DNA of 64,000 nt from Acanthamoeba castellanii str. Neff (taxonomy: Eukaryota > Discosea > Longamoebia > Acanthamoebidae): NCBI RefSeq assembly GCF_000313135.1, contig NW_004457391.1, positions 269,974 through 333,973 of the forward strand. Reading direction: 5' to 3'. Of this stretch, positions 20,571 through 32,640 are shown one piece after another (the first letter of the stretch is position 1; every line of letters begins with the position of its first letter). Under the pieces are notes generated by a model. It was not told the DNA's origin, searched no databases, and saw only the letters and a program-made list of their open reading frames with translations. The translations under genes and the position numbers were made by a program.

Positions 20571-23500
20571 ATGTTAAGAGAAGATGAAGACTACGACGAC
20601 GAGGCGCAGGGCGGATCCACTCGAAGCTCGTCATCTTGGCCATCTTCGAAGCCGATGTTGCCCTCCCCCCTCGCTACGAAATCTGTGCGCATGCCGCATG
20701 GACACGCACCCGCTACAATACCAAAATCAGCCCAACCACGAGATGAAGAAGAGGAATTGCCTCGCCAGCCCAGCAGCATGCAACGCCTCCTCAGGTGAAG
20801 TCCTTTCATCTCACTTTTTATTTATTTTTTTCATATATCCATCAATTTTGGCATTTCCATGCTTTGATCAAGCACTTGCTTATTTTATTTGCTCTTTGAA
20901 TGGTTGATTCATCTCTTTAAATGATTTATTCAGCTCATCTACTCACCCTCTGATCGTCACGCGTTGGCGCCACAGGTGCTTTTCTGAGTTGGATGCGTCG
21001 CTGGTGTTGAGTGTGCCCAGGCAGGACCTCATTCGTGCCATCATGTCACAATACGACCTCAGGTACTGACTCATCCCGCCACTGCACTTCTACTAGCTCG
21101 TCGTGGTGATTGCACTGCTGCGGTCTTTGACCGACACTCATGACCTACAACACCGCCTCTCATCTCTCTGTTCTGCTCTGTGGTACCACCACCATCAGCG
21201 AGGATGAAGCCAAAACGGTCATTCTGGAGAAGGAGAACGAGCTCAAGGAAAAGGTGGGGAGCGAAGGCCTCAACACGCGGGTATTCAAGCGGTAAGTCTT
21301 CGACTCAACTCCAACTCTCTCGTCAGCCTCCAGTCAAAACGTTAATCGCATGTTGGTGGATACATGCGAAACGCGCAGGAACGGGACGGTGGTGTATTCC
21401 TCGTCGGAGCGGCGGGCCAGTAACGACAGCACCAGCAGCGGCGGCGGCGGCGGCGGCGCTGATCCCCGGTCGCCGCAGCAGCGGATGTCGCCGCCGGCCT
21501 CGCCCCACGGCATCTTCGCCTCGCTGTCGCCGCGCTCGGGTTCGCCTCCGAACATGGAATCGCCGCTCGACTACTTTGGCTCGCCGCCCACCCCGACCGG
21601 CGGCTTCCAACGTTCGACGGGGCGACTCTCGGTCTCGTCGCCCGCAAGCACCGGCGGCGGCGTAAGCGCCCCCGCGTCGGGCACCCCGTGCGCGTCGTAT
21701 TCGTCGCTCTCTATCAAGAAGCACGATCTCATGCGTGGCGGGCTGGGGGCCACGCCGACACCGACGACCTCGAGCCTGAGTCGCTCTATGGAGGATCTCC
21801 TCATCGATCCGATCTCCCTGGAGCTCATGAAGAAGCCAGGTCTGTAGCACACGACACACACACACGACACGACACGACACACACACACGACACACAACGC
21901 ACACTGCCTTGTGGTGTTGTGCTTCCTGCTGACCTTATGCACGTATCATGACCTCTTCTCTCTCAGTGATGCTGCCCTGCGGACACAGCTTCAGTCGACG
22001 CACCATTACAAAGTGGCTGCAGCAGCAGAACAAGTGTCCATCGTGTAACACGTACGTGTCGTCGTGTGTGTGTCGCGTGTGTCGTGTGTGTCGTGTGTGT
22101 CGCGTGGTAGCAAGTATTTACCAAGCTTCACACACGCTTCCGCGCTTTGTCTTTTCGCAGAACGGCAACGGTCGAGGACATGCAACCCAATTACGCGCTG
22201 CGGGCAGTGGTGCGGCAGTACAAGAAGAAGGAGGCCAAGCGGGAGGCCAAGTCGAGTAGTTCCACCTCCTCCACATCGATCATCACCTCCGAGAGCGGCA
22301 GCAGCATTAAGAAGCTGTCGATACCGTCGTCGGGCAAGAAGTCGATGAAAAAGGAGAAAAAGAAGAAGTCGTCGTCGTCGAAGAAGTCGTCGAAGAAGGC
22401 CAACAAGAAGGGCGACCACGACCACCGACGAGACTACTCCAGCGGTACCGGCAGCGGTGGCGGCACCGGCGAAGAGCACCTGTCGCCGTTCGCCTTCTTC
22501 AACGCGTGGGTCAACGGCAAGGACAAGAAGGCCAAGGAGGAACGACAGGCCCGACAGCGCGGCGACGATGACGGTCAGAGCGATGACGATGACGATGACG
22601 ACGACCTCAAGTCCAGCCCCGAACACGGTGGCCGAACCGAGACCAGCGACGCCAACGTCGAGGCGCCGGCGATGATGGACGACGCTTGTCGGCAGCGGTC
22701 AGCTACGGTGCTCAGTTTCGACCCGCAGGCCGCGCAGCTTACGCCGGAGCAGCTGGGCGGCGCGGGCGGGATCGTGCTCAGCGGGTCGTGGTACGACGGG
22801 TTCATGGACACGATCCCGGCCGAGCCGGGCGCGTACCAGGGATTCCTCGGCGACAGCGGCGCGTCGAACTTCTCGGCCTCGTCGCTGGCCTCGTCGGCGG
22901 CCACGATCATCACGAGCGCGAGCTACTTCAACGATGGCGCCAACGATGGCGGCGATGGCGGTCTCATCATGGGCGACGGCGCGATGGTGGGTGGCCACGA
23001 GTCGGTGTCGATGGGCGGCCTGATCGGGGACGACGGCGGTGACCCTATGGGCAGCGTCGGCTTCACGTCTTCGCTCTTCTCCTTCGATGAGCCATCCCCC
23101 GGCAAGGGCACATCGAAGCAAGAGAACGAAGGCGAAGGCGAAAATGAAGACGAAGAGGAGGAGGGGGAGGGGGAGGAGGACGAAGAGGAAAGCGAGAGCG
23201 GGAGCAGCGACGACGATGTCGTCGATGGACACGCCGGCAGCTGGCCCAACAAGAGCGAGACGATCGTGATCGACGGGCGCGGCGATGATGATGACAACTC
23301 GGAGAGCGAGCAGGACCCGGCCACCAGCAAGCAGGAGAAGGCGGCCAAGATGCACGGCCTGATCGAGCGCTTCAAAGCCCTCTCCTCGAGCAGAGAGAAG
23401 GCGGGCGGCGCCCGAGGGTCCGACAGCAGCGACAATGACGGCAGCGCCGACGGCGATAACAAGCGCAAGACCGACAGTCGCGACAGAGACGCGCTCAACA

Positions 23501-26500
23501 AGGCCAAGCAGGCTGCGCATGAAGACAACACCAACAACAGCGCAGACAATGAGGAAGAGGAAGAGGTTGATGACGACGCAGAGGAGACGGAAGACGAAGC
23601 CGATGATGGTGGCGACGATGACGACGGCGAGGCGGACGGTGTGAGTAGTAGTAGCAGCAGTAGCATGACGAGCAGCAGTAGCAGCATGACGAACAGTGGC
23701 GGCGCGACCAGCAGCGTGAGCGACGAGAGCGAGCAGAGCGAAGCGGACCGACGACGGAGCGCGGAGGCGAAGAGAAAGCCCCGGAAAAAGAAGAAAGCGA
23801 CGGCGACGGCGACAACGAAGACGCAGGAGGCGGAGCAGAAGAAGCTGCGTCGGCGGACGACCGACGAGGAGAGCGAGCGAAAGCTGCGGCTCGCGCTCGA
23901 CGTCGAGGTGCCGCACCTGCGGTATGACATGCAGCACAAGGGCATCCACGTCATCGTCTCCGTGCGCGCGCAGTCAGCGCCCAACGCCTCGCTACGTGCG
24001 TCGTCGCTGGTAGCGGCCGTCGGCTCGCCCTCGCAGGAGAAGAGCGGCGGCGGCGGCAGTCTTCACCACCATCACCATCATGTACATAACACGGGCAGCG
24101 GGTCCGACGCGAGCCAGGCCCTTGGCGGTGAGCGCGCGCAGATCGCTGTCATCGCTGCCATCGACCGAAGTTCCTCTATGAAAGGTGCGCCAGAGCGCTT
24201 GTGCTCAGCACACACTCGACCGCACACGCACACACACACACACACACGCGTACATGGTCACTGAATCGTCGTTTTCCGTTTCCAGGCCCGAAGCTGTCGC
24301 TGGTGAAGGAATCGCTGCTCTTCCTGACGTCACAGCTTTCGCCCGGTGACTGCATGGGCCTCGTCTCCTACGACGAGGAAGTGACGACCGAGATTCCCCT
24401 CACCTTCCTCGACGACGCGGGCAAGGTATGCGTTCTCTCTCTAGTCGTGTGTCGTGGTGTCGTGCGTGTCGTGCGTCGTGTGTCGTGTCGTGCTGAGTGA
24501 ATGCGAACGATATTGAATTTGTTTGTGTCGCCACACAGGACTCCGTATTGAAGGCCGTGTCGAATATAAAGACGGGCCTGTGGACCAACCTCTCCGGCGG
24601 CCTCTTCTCTGCGCTCCGGCTACTCGAAAAACTGCCGTACGCCCCGCCCCTCCCCGAGACCCAATCTCGTGCGTGCGTCGGGGGGGGGGTATCAGCTGAT
24701 GTCTTGTGCGTCGCCCACGCAGGTCCAATCACTCCAACATGGTCTGCTCAATTTTGCTGTTCACCGACGGTGGCGCCAATCGTGGCCTCACCAAAACGTT
24801 CGTCCGCCCGTCTGCTCTTTCTTTTTCGCTGATCTCGTTACGAATGACTGACTGCGAGCGGTCGGTGCACGACGGCGACCACCACCACCACCACCACCAC
24901 CACCACCACCACCACCACCACCACCACCACCACCACCACCAATACAGGAACCTATCGTGAATGCGTTGGACACGGAGCTTCGATTACTGCGGACCAAGTC
25001 CCTCGCGCCCACCGTCTTCACCTTTGGCTTCGGATCCGCACCCGACGCCAACATGCTCACGTACGCCCTTTGCCCCCCCCCTCCTCTTTTTCCCCTTTTT
25101 GGTTTCCCAGCCCGAGAGAGGCTCATATGCATGTATGTGCGCGTGCGTGTGTGTGTGTTGTGTGTGTGTGTGTGTTGTGTGTGTTGTGTGTTGTGTGTTG
25201 TGTTGTTTGTGTGTGTGTGGTGGCACACGACAGTAAGATTGCGGAAATGGGGAACGGGCTGTACTACGCTATAGAAGCGGCAGAAGCGATTCCGACGGCC
25301 TTTGCTGACTGTCTGGGCGGCCTCCTGTCCGTGTGCGCCGAGAACATCCGCTTGAAGCTCGAGGCACTTCTTCTTCTGCTTCTGCTGCTTCTTCTTCGGC
25401 GGTCCTTGGCCTTACACATTTCATGAAACGTGCAGGTGTCGGGCACTGGCGTGATGATCAACAAGATCTACGGCAACCAGAGCGTGGCAGAGCACTCCCC
25501 GCACAAGTCCTATTCCATTCTTCTGGGCGACATCTACTACGAAGAGGTGCACCACAACGTCCTCGCTCGCTCGCTCGCGTGTGTGTCGTGTGTTCTCGTG
25601 CCCAAGGGCTCACAACATCGCCCCGGCTGTGTGCCCACAGACAAGAGATGTGCTGCTCGCCCTGACACTGCCAGCTCTCGAGCAGCCCGTTGACTCGTTC
25701 CTCATTCTGGTACTGCCCCCACCGACACGCACGCACACGCACCACCACACACGCACCACCGCACACGCACACGCACCACCGCACACGCACACGACATGTT
25801 ATTGACTTGAACCGGTTTCCTTGCATCGCCGCACAGAGCGCCACGCTCACCTATTCGAGTCTGCCCGGTGGCCGCCACACGACCATTTCCTCCGAGTGCA
25901 GCGTGGCGCGGCCAACAGCCCTGGCCATTCCTGGCGACTCTGCGGTTCGCGAACTCCCTCGAGCCTCCCTGCTGCATTATTATTTATTATTTATTATTCT
26001 TAATTCTTAATTCTTTATTTATTATTCTTTATTATTTCGTGCAGCCGTCGTATGAGGTCGACAAGCAGCGCAATCGTGTGCACACGGCCGATGCGATCAA
26101 GCAGGCCATCGCCGAGCAGGAGGAGCGACGATTCGACAGCGCGGTGGCGATCCTCAGTGAGGCCATCCAGCAGATCCAGCAATCCGCCTCGGCCAGCGAT
26201 CCATTTTGTGTCAAGTACGCACCGCACACGCCGCACACACCTCACGCACCGCACGCACCGCACGCACACGACACGCTTTGTCTGACCCATTATCTCGTGG
26301 TCTGCGTTGGGTGGGAATCGTCAGCCTGGTGGAAAATCTGAACGAGTGCATCATGCGGACCAAGCGCGCCAAGGCCTCTGGCAGGGACAACAAGATTTCG
26401 TACCAGTCCAGGTAAATGTCACACACGACACGACACGACACACGACACACGACACGACACACACGACACGACACGACACACACCCGACACACACGTTCTG

Positions 26501-27651
26501 ATCATCGGGTGATGCGTGATTGGTGCACCAGTTTGGCGCTGTCCCACTCGAGGCAGCGGTCGACACACGTGCGGGGCACCTTGACCTACTCCACCACAGC
26601 CAAGGCCTCCACCACCAAGAAATTCCAGACCGTGTCCAAGAGCCTCCCCGTCCAGGCCTCGCCCCAACAGTATTGCCCCCACCCCCCCTTTCCCCCACCT
26701 CCCGTACGATCACCCAACGTGCATCCTGACTGTGTTGTGTGTGTGCGTGTGTGTGTGTGTGTGCGTGTGTGCGTGTGCGTGTGCGTGTGCGCGCGTGTGT
26801 GTGTGTGTGTGTGCGCGCGTGTGTCGTGCGCGTGTGCGTGCGTGTGTGTTGCGTAGTTCGCCGCAAAAGGTCCCGCGATCACACAGCGACATCAAGTTCC
26901 TCCTGGCGAACAGTAAGTTGACCTTGGGGTGAAAGCGTGTGCAAAGGCGTTGTACTGACGTTCGCTCCCGCTTTGCTGTGCAGCCAAACAACTGTTTGAG
27001 CGGATTCGACTGATCTACGCGCTGGTGGAGGACCAGTGCAACACCAAGAACTGCCCCAACATGACCGCCGGACCCAAGTACGCTAAGAGCTTTAGGCTTT
27101 GGGCGTCTCAATTTTTTGGCCTAACCAACCCTCTTCGCTGCAGATTCGAGTATCTGTGGAAGGACGAGGGGCGATATAAGCAGGCCACCGCGCTGCCGGC
27201 CCCGCAGTACATCTCACTGCTCTTCCAGACCACGGAGCAGATCTTCACACACAGTACGTGACCGCACACACCGCACACACCGCACACACCGCACACACTA
27301 TCTCATTAGATATAACGCATGCGTGTAGCGCCGAGCCTGCCCAAGATTCGAGATTCGCTGCGACGGCTGTTCCGGGTGTACGCGCACATCTACCACCATC
27401 ACGTCTCCTTCTTCGATGACATTGGCGAAATGAAGCTCTTGCAGGTACGCAGTGAGTGCTGCGCGTGCTCGCAGTTGTGTGTGTCGTGTGTCGTGTGTTG
27501 CCCTGTGTGTCTGACGCAGTCTTTTTGTGTTGGGCTGTAGTCTTCATTCATAGCGTTTGTGCGCTTTGTGAGGGAGCACGGCCTCGTCGACGACCGGGAG
27601 CTTCTGCCCATGCACGCCCTTATCCAGAAGCTCAAGTTCGCCAACGCTTGA
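20571..27651 (+). CDS. U-box / von Willebrand A / MOB1 fusion protein (putative E3 ubiquitin ligase)
   Basis: Start ATG 20571 (MLREDEDYDDEAQGG). After an N-terminal helical region (CFSELDASLVLSVPRQDLIR) and a Ser/Gly/Pro linker comes a U-box at about 21798-22215: LLIDPISLELMKKP, VMLPCGHSFSRRTITKWL, CPSC and MQPNYALRAVVRQYKKK. A roughly 550-residue Lys-, Ser- and Asp/Glu-rich linker follows. The VWA domain begins at about 23880 with HLRYDMQHKGIHVIVSV; its MIDAS motif is intact (AAIDRSSSMKG, TNLSGGL, LLFTDGG). A VWA-associated C-terminal region follows (VSGTGVMINKIYG, SYEVDKQRNRVHTADAI, ECIMRTKRAKASGRD, SHSRQRSTHVRGTL). The last exons (from about 26856) encode a MOB1-type domain with QCNTKNCPNMTAGPKYEYLW, LRRLFRVYAHIYHHH and HGLVDDRELLPMHALIQKL, including the Cys-x4-Cys and His zinc ligands. 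No ATG precedes the MOB domain locally, and splice phases fit a single protein. The role is inferred: ubiquitin transfer coupled to a kinase adaptor. Confidence 0.8.
24879..24941 (+). repeat. (CAC)n trinucleotide repeat in an intron
   Basis: About 60 bp of uninterrupted CAC/ACC trinucleotide repeat lies just before an intron acceptor in the U-box/VWA/MOB gene. It probably forms the pyrimidine/C-rich tract of the intron and is not coding. Confidence 0.85.
25133..25222 (+). repeat. GT-rich simple repeat in an intron
   Basis: A TGTGT/GTTGTGTG tract of about 90 bp fills an intron of the U-box/VWA/MOB gene. The DNA could form Z-DNA or serve as a splicing enhancer, but nothing in the sequence decides this. 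Confidence 0.8.
26734..26854 (+). repeat. GT/GCGTGT repeat in the intron before the MOB exons
   Basis: About 120 bp of alternating purine-pyrimidine repeat (GTGTGCGTGT) fill the intron that separates the VWA-associated region from the MOB exons, ending at the acceptor TTGCGTAG. No start codon occurs in this stretch, which supports splicing across it rather than a new gene start. Confidence 0.85.
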
Positions 27652-28043
27652 CGTACCGACGGCTTCTACTTCAGAGCCCGCGGCCCTCACCCACCACTTT
27701 ATTTATTTGCAAGCCCAGCTGACAACGCTTGTACACGTGTTGCTGGCGCTCACCAATGGACACATACAAATCAAACACTTGACACTCATCTCTTCTCCTG
27801 CTGTTGGCCTCCAGGGACCACATGCCGCTGAACGCCGGCAGCGTCGACTTGATCGACTGAGTCGCGCAGTCCGTCAAGACGCGTGTGATTTCTCGATAAA
27901 AGCAGTTGGCATGCGACCAACAGTTGCATTGTAGCGTGATTGGTGCGGTGTGTTGTGTGTGGGGAATATATTTATGCCTTGTTCAATATAGGTGAGTGCA
28001 CCATATGTATGTACATGTCGAGGGGTGGTTGGGGGGGGGGCAT
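27652..28043. other. Convergent intergenic region
   Basis: Region between the stop of the U-box/VWA/MOB gene and the stop of the minus-strand orphan. Apart from the 73-bp protease exon copy (separate entry) I see no coding signal. An AT-rich TATATTTATGC patch lies at about 27967 and a poly-G run at about 28031. Confidence 0.6.
27800..27872 (-). pseudogene. Inverted 73-bp copy of a metzincin exon segment
   Basis: The reverse complement of these 73 bases matches 18015-18087, inside an exon of the CBM49-metzincin gene, with only about three mismatches. It still reads DCATQSIKSTLPAFSGMWSL then EANS in frame. The match starts and stops abruptly, with unrelated flanks on both sides. No other part of the protease gene is present here, so it is a dispersed fragment and not a gene. 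Confidence 0.85.
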
Positions 28044-29629
28044 TCAGCTGATGCGCACGTGGTCAAACTCAAACTCAAGACACATGGAGGGACCAAAGGA
28101 CATGTCGACCTTCTCGATGTAGGTGGCGATGCGGCTGTCGCTCTCGTGGTCGGGCGGGCGGGCGACCAGCTGCACCAGCTCCTGCATCAGGTCGCGCCCG
28201 TTATTGACCAGGATGAGCCCCTCCTCGGCGTCCATCGTCGACGGCGCGTCCTTCATCTCCACGATCCGCGTTCTGCACCGCCGCACCCCAGTGAGCAACA
28301 CACACACACAGACACCGCACACGACACGACACGACACGACACGCACCGAATGTCCATCTGCACGCGGCGCGAGGGGTCGGCGCGGCTCTGTAGGAGCTGT
28401 CGCGACTCCTGGATCCATTCGTTGGTGTCGCTCGTGTTGGTCCGCAGCGTGGTCTTCATCACCACGTAGTCCCGGATCTGCACCTCGGCGCCCAGCCGCT
28501 CGGCCAGCACCTTGCGCACCGACACCTCGCGGCGGTCGGTCCCGACCACGCCCTGCTCGGCCTCGTTGTCGATGTCGACAAAGTTCTGCTGGTCGGCGGA
28601 GAGAATCTCGCGGGCCTGCTGGGCCTCGATCATGGACTGGATGCACAGCTTGAGCACCGCGTCGCGCTCGTGCTTGTTCAGCCCGCGCTCCAGCTTGCGC
28701 TGGATCAGGCGGCTCCGGTTCAGCTTCTTCTGCCGACTCACCCACAGCTCCAGCGAGTTGGCCTTTCGCACTGTAGACGACGCTGGCGTTGACGGCGTTG
28801 ACGCGGCGGCCTTGGCCGGCGGCGCCGAGGCCTCGGGCTCGGCGACGACGGCGGCGGCTGAGTCGTGCTTGTTGGCGGCGGCGGTGGGGCTGGGGCTGAA
28901 CTTGCTGCGCCGCTCGTCGTCCTCCTTCTGCTTGGCCTCTTTGATCTTGTTGCCGGTGCGCCGGATGTCCCAGATCTGAGCGAGCATCACGGCCACGATG
29001 AAGAGCTTGGTCTTCCACGACATGGGCTTGGCGGCCTCGCCGCCGATGGTGGTCGGCCCGGTGGTGGGGGCGGCGACGTCGGCTGCGGGGGGGCTGCTGC
29101 TGCTACTACTTCGAGGAAAGGTGGGCGGTACGTGGGGCGAAGATGATGAAGATGAAGGAGATGGAGATGAAGCAGAGCCGCTACTCGTTCGCAATCGATC
29201 AGCGGTGGAGATGCGCTCGTAAGGATCGCGAGCGGTAGTGCGTGTAGATGATGAAGAGGTGGCGTCCTCGTACGCGTGATCAGCGGTGTGGCTATCAGCG
29301 AGCATCGAGGCAGAAGATGGTACGTATGAAGCGCCCCTGGGGTCGTACACGATTCTGATTTCGCTAATTTCGAGATCGCCCCAAGGATTGCTGCTTCTAG
29401 CTCTGGCTTCCTCCTCTTCTTCTCTTCGCTGCCGCCGGCTTCGTGTGGCGCTACGTCTGCTGGCGGCAGCAGCGTCAGTGGCGAACCTCGCTGCAGCCGA
29501 AGATGTTGGTCGGTTCCAGTAGTGGGCAAGAGTGCGAGCATGTGCATCAGCGCCCAGCCGCAGCAAGCCCAACGAGGGTGCTCGAGCCCCGCGCCCAATG
29601 CACCCAAATCGTCCTGCTCTCTGCATCAT
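28044..29629 (-). CDS. Probable mitochondrial single-pass membrane protein, unknown
   Basis: Not recognised. From ATG 29629 (MMQRAGRFGCIGRGARAPSL) the first 70 residues are rich in Arg, Ala and Ser with no acidic residues, as in mitochondrial targeting peptides. A Ser/Pro-rich linker follows, then one transmembrane segment (SWKTKLFIVAVMLAQIWDIR) near residue 210, then a charged helical region: LELWVSRQKKLNRSRLIQRK, RDAVLKLCIQSMIEAQQAR, VRKVLAERLGAEVQIRDYVV. One intron (about 28273-28347) leads to a last exon with TRIVEMKDAPSTMDAEEGLI, DLMQELVQLVARPPD and FEFDHVRIS. The C-terminal part looks like a folded domain facing one side of the inner or outer membrane. It is divergent from the next gene, with 172 bp between the start codons. 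Confidence 0.65.
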
Positions 29630-29801
29630 CAGTCTTTTTGATTAGAAAATAGGAAAATAAAAGCAAAATGCTAAATGCTAAAGAAACTAGATTTTCTTCG
29701 CTTTTCACTTCTTCTCGGGCGATCGCCCGACTTGCCGTAGTGTGAGGGTGCACCTTCTGCAAGTGCTCTGCCACGAAGTGGGGTCTTTTGTTTTGGTGGC
29801 G

Positions 29802-30526
29802 ATGGAGGCGATGGAGGGTACCTCTTCGCCCTCAGCTTCGCCCTCACCCTCCACTGCCGAGGTACCACCTCCCCCCCTCAAACCCAACGTTTCCTTTTCT
29901 TCTTCGTTCCGGCCGGTAGGACAACTCCGGCGTAGCACACGCACTCACCGCACGCACCACCGCACACGCACCACCGCACACGCGATGTGAAGAGGAGTGT
30001 GGGAACAGGGTTGCTGGAGGAGGGCCTGCTGTCGCTCGGCTTCGTGTTGCTGGTGGTGGCGCTACTCGGCGGCCTCATGCTCGTGGAGCGACGCACCTTT
30101 GCGCGGGCCTTCGCCCTGGACGACCGGCGGCGCGAGCGCGAGCGCGTCATGTGGGAAGAAGACGATGTCGACGAAGATCAAGACGACTCGTCGAGCGTCG
30201 ACGACCACACCGACGACGACGATGACGAGCGCTACATTTTCGAGGGAGCCGACACAGTGGTGACGTCGAGTATCTACGACGAGCACCGACGAGGGCGCCA
30301 AGCCGTTGAAGGCCGCGTGACGTGGCAGACGCGGCTTCTCAGCATCAACGGCGAGGAAGACGGCCGAGGTGGTGAGCTGAGTAGCGCCAACCACAGCCGG
30401 GCGGGCAGCATAGCGAGCGTGACCAGCGACGACGGCGACGATGGCGACGAGGCCAGCTTTGCCATGCATCGTCTCAACCGCGTCATCAGCGCCGCGACGA
30501 AGAGTGTGAGCACACGACACCACTAA
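29802..30526 (+). CDS. Small single-pass membrane protein with acidic tail, unknown
   Basis: Not recognised. Start ATG 29802 (MEAMEGTSSPSASPSPST); an intron of about 80 bp with CGCACCAC repeats (about 29922-29993) joins FSSSFRP to SVGTGLLEEG. A transmembrane helix (LLSLGFVLLVVALLGGLMLV) is followed by a basic stretch and a long Asp/Glu-rich tail (DDVDEDQDDSSSVDDHTDDD) that ends SVSTRHH. Codons are strongly C/G-ending, supporting real coding sequence. The topology is N-terminus short, acidic C-terminus long; no domain is visible. Confidence 0.55.
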
Positions 30527-30726
30527 ATGTACATTTATTTATTTATTTATTGTTATTTACTGCCCACAGGGCACTGCTGCGACGTGCCAGCCACCCTCGA
30601 GTCCTCGACCTACCTTGCACCCAAACAACACTTCGCAATCGCGTGAGAAACGAAGAATAACTGATATTGATATTTTATTTACTTAAAAAATTCAATATTT
30701 AAATTGCAATATAACTCTTGAGCAAG

Positions 30727-32565
30727 ATGAGGAGCAGATGCAGAGTGCACCGATTGGGTTGCTAGCGCCTCTTCCTTCGTGCAGACTTATGCCGAGCAGA
30801 TGCACTGCTGCCGGGAGCGACATCGCGATTTTCCACAAGGCCACATCTTTCCAAATCGCCACCAGTCCGGCAGCGATTGCTGCACCCTGACGAAGACTGG
30901 GAAAACCACCGACCCGAGATCGAGATCCGAAACGGTACGCAGTTATTTATCGCTTTTTTATCGATTATTTTACATAATTATTCATTTATTTCAATCAAAT
31001 GATTTTCTGTTGTCTTTTGTGTCCAGGACTGCGGTGGGTGCGACCATACGAGACAACGATGCTCGCCCACGTGAAGGCCGCCTGGAGCGGGCGGCCTCTG
31101 CTCGATGTGCTGAGCAGCAACTACGACCGCTTCCCGCCCGAGTACTGGGTACAGACTGCACACGCACACGCACACGCACACACACACACATGGCGGCTGC
31201 CCGGGTGCGACTCACTTGTTCGCTGCTCGCCTACAGCGAGAAGCCGTGCAGGACGGCCGGATCACGCTGAACGGTGCCAAGGCGGACCAGGACACCGTCG
31301 TTCCGGTACACATCATTGCGGTGTGCGTGGCGTGTGCGGTGGTGCGTGTGTGAGCTGAAGAGGTCGCGACCTGACAGGCCTCGGGCCACATCTGCCATCG
31401 GTTGCACATGCACGAGAGCCCCATCGCGGCGGATCCCATCGACATTCTACATGCCTCCGACCATCTCGTCGTCGTCAACAAACCCGCCGGCGTACCGGTA
31501 CCTACATACAAATGTGTTGCGTGCATGTGCGGTGGTGTGTACTGTGTGTGTGCTGTGTGTGCTGTGTGGTGCTGTGTGGTGCTGTGTGTGTGTGTGTGCT
31601 CAAGGAGCTCGTACGCACACTTAGATGCATCCGGTGGCGATGTACCGACATAACACCCTGGAGTGGATCTTGGCTCGCGAGCACCAGATACGGCCCGTCT
31701 TCAGTACGCGACTGGCCTTGTTCATGTGTTGTGTGCGGTTGGCCGTGTGTGTCGTGTGCGGTGTGCGGTGTGTGTCGTGTGCGGTAAAAAAATTGATGTC
31801 ACCGGGTTGGCGTCGGCGCAGTGGTGTCGCGTCTGGACATGCCGACGTCGGGTCTCGTGGTGATTCCACGCACGCCCGAGATGGCCCGCACCCTGCGCGA
31901 TCAGCTCACCGCGCACCGAGTCACCAAGAAATACTACGCCCGGGTCGTCGGCCGCTTCCCCACGTACGTGCCATGCCGTCTAGTGTGTGTCGTGTGTCGT
32001 TGTGCTGTGTACTGGCGATGATGATGATGATGCCATCTTGATTGCAGTGAGGCGCAGGAGTGTTCGGTGCCGCTGCAGTACGAGGGCAAGCGGAGGACCA
32101 CGCAAACCTCGGTAAGACCGCCTCCCCTCCAACATCATCGGCTCTAGGCAGTGCACCCCTAAAATGTCGAATAACGTTCAGGCGTCGGGCGAGGGCAAGT
32201 CGGCGCAGACACGGTTTGTGGGTCTGTCGTACGATAGCACCACCGACACCTCGCTCGTCCAGTGCGAGCCGATGACAGGGCGATCACACCAGATAAGGGC
32301 GCACTTGCGGCACTTGGGCCACCCGATTGCCAACGACCTGCTCTACGGTGGCTCGCCCACGCTGTTCGAGCACACTTGCCTGAGCGATGACGCTTCGTCA
32401 CCGCACACAACGCACACGCACACGCACACGCAGGTGTCGTGGTGCCACGACTGCCGGCAGGGTGGCGTGCGAGCACGAAAGGTGCCGCGCGTGTGGCTCC
32501 ACGCCATCGCCTACACCGGACCCGACTGGCACTTCGAGTGTCCGCCACCACCCTGGGCGCAGTAA
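30727..32565 (+). CDS. RluA-family pseudouridine synthase (RPUSD2/PUS9-like)
   Basis: Converts uridine to pseudouridine in RNA; eukaryotic relatives in the RPUSD2/Rib2 group act on tRNA and mRNA. From 30880 the frame reads [15 protein letters not shown], across an intron [20 protein letters not shown], then [58 protein letters not shown], the catalytic motif [13 protein letters not shown] with its Asp, [13 protein letters not shown], and [20 protein letters not shown], then [11 protein letters not shown]. The C-terminus [20 protein letters not shown] matches the plant form. Usual family spelling of the catalytic motif is HRLDRxTSG, so His and Arg are replaced. The start is uncertain: ATG 30727 fits only if a 27-bp intron is removed; otherwise ATG 31062 is available. 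Around 32400 a [10 protein letters not shown] stretch looks like intron repeat left in frame. Confidence 0.85.
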
Positions 32566-32640
32566 TAAACCCCACATGCCTTGCATTCCTCATTGGGCGT
32601 TGCATTGCCAGAAATTTCACACACGCAACAATAACAGTTG

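Noticed and set aside
22699..23949. Minus-strand frames of about 350-416 codons opposite the U-box/VWA linker
   Set aside because: Antisense shadow of acidic and Ser-rich repeats; no domain and reversed codon bias.
24060..24090. Poly-His stretch HHHHHH in the VWA protein as a metal-binding motif
   Set aside because: It lies in a low-complexity loop between VWA segments and is probably a neutral repeat expansion.
26416..26480. Regular CACGACACGACAC spacing that resembles a CRISPR-like array
   Set aside because: Units are 5-7 bp, degenerate, inside an intron, and in a eukaryote.
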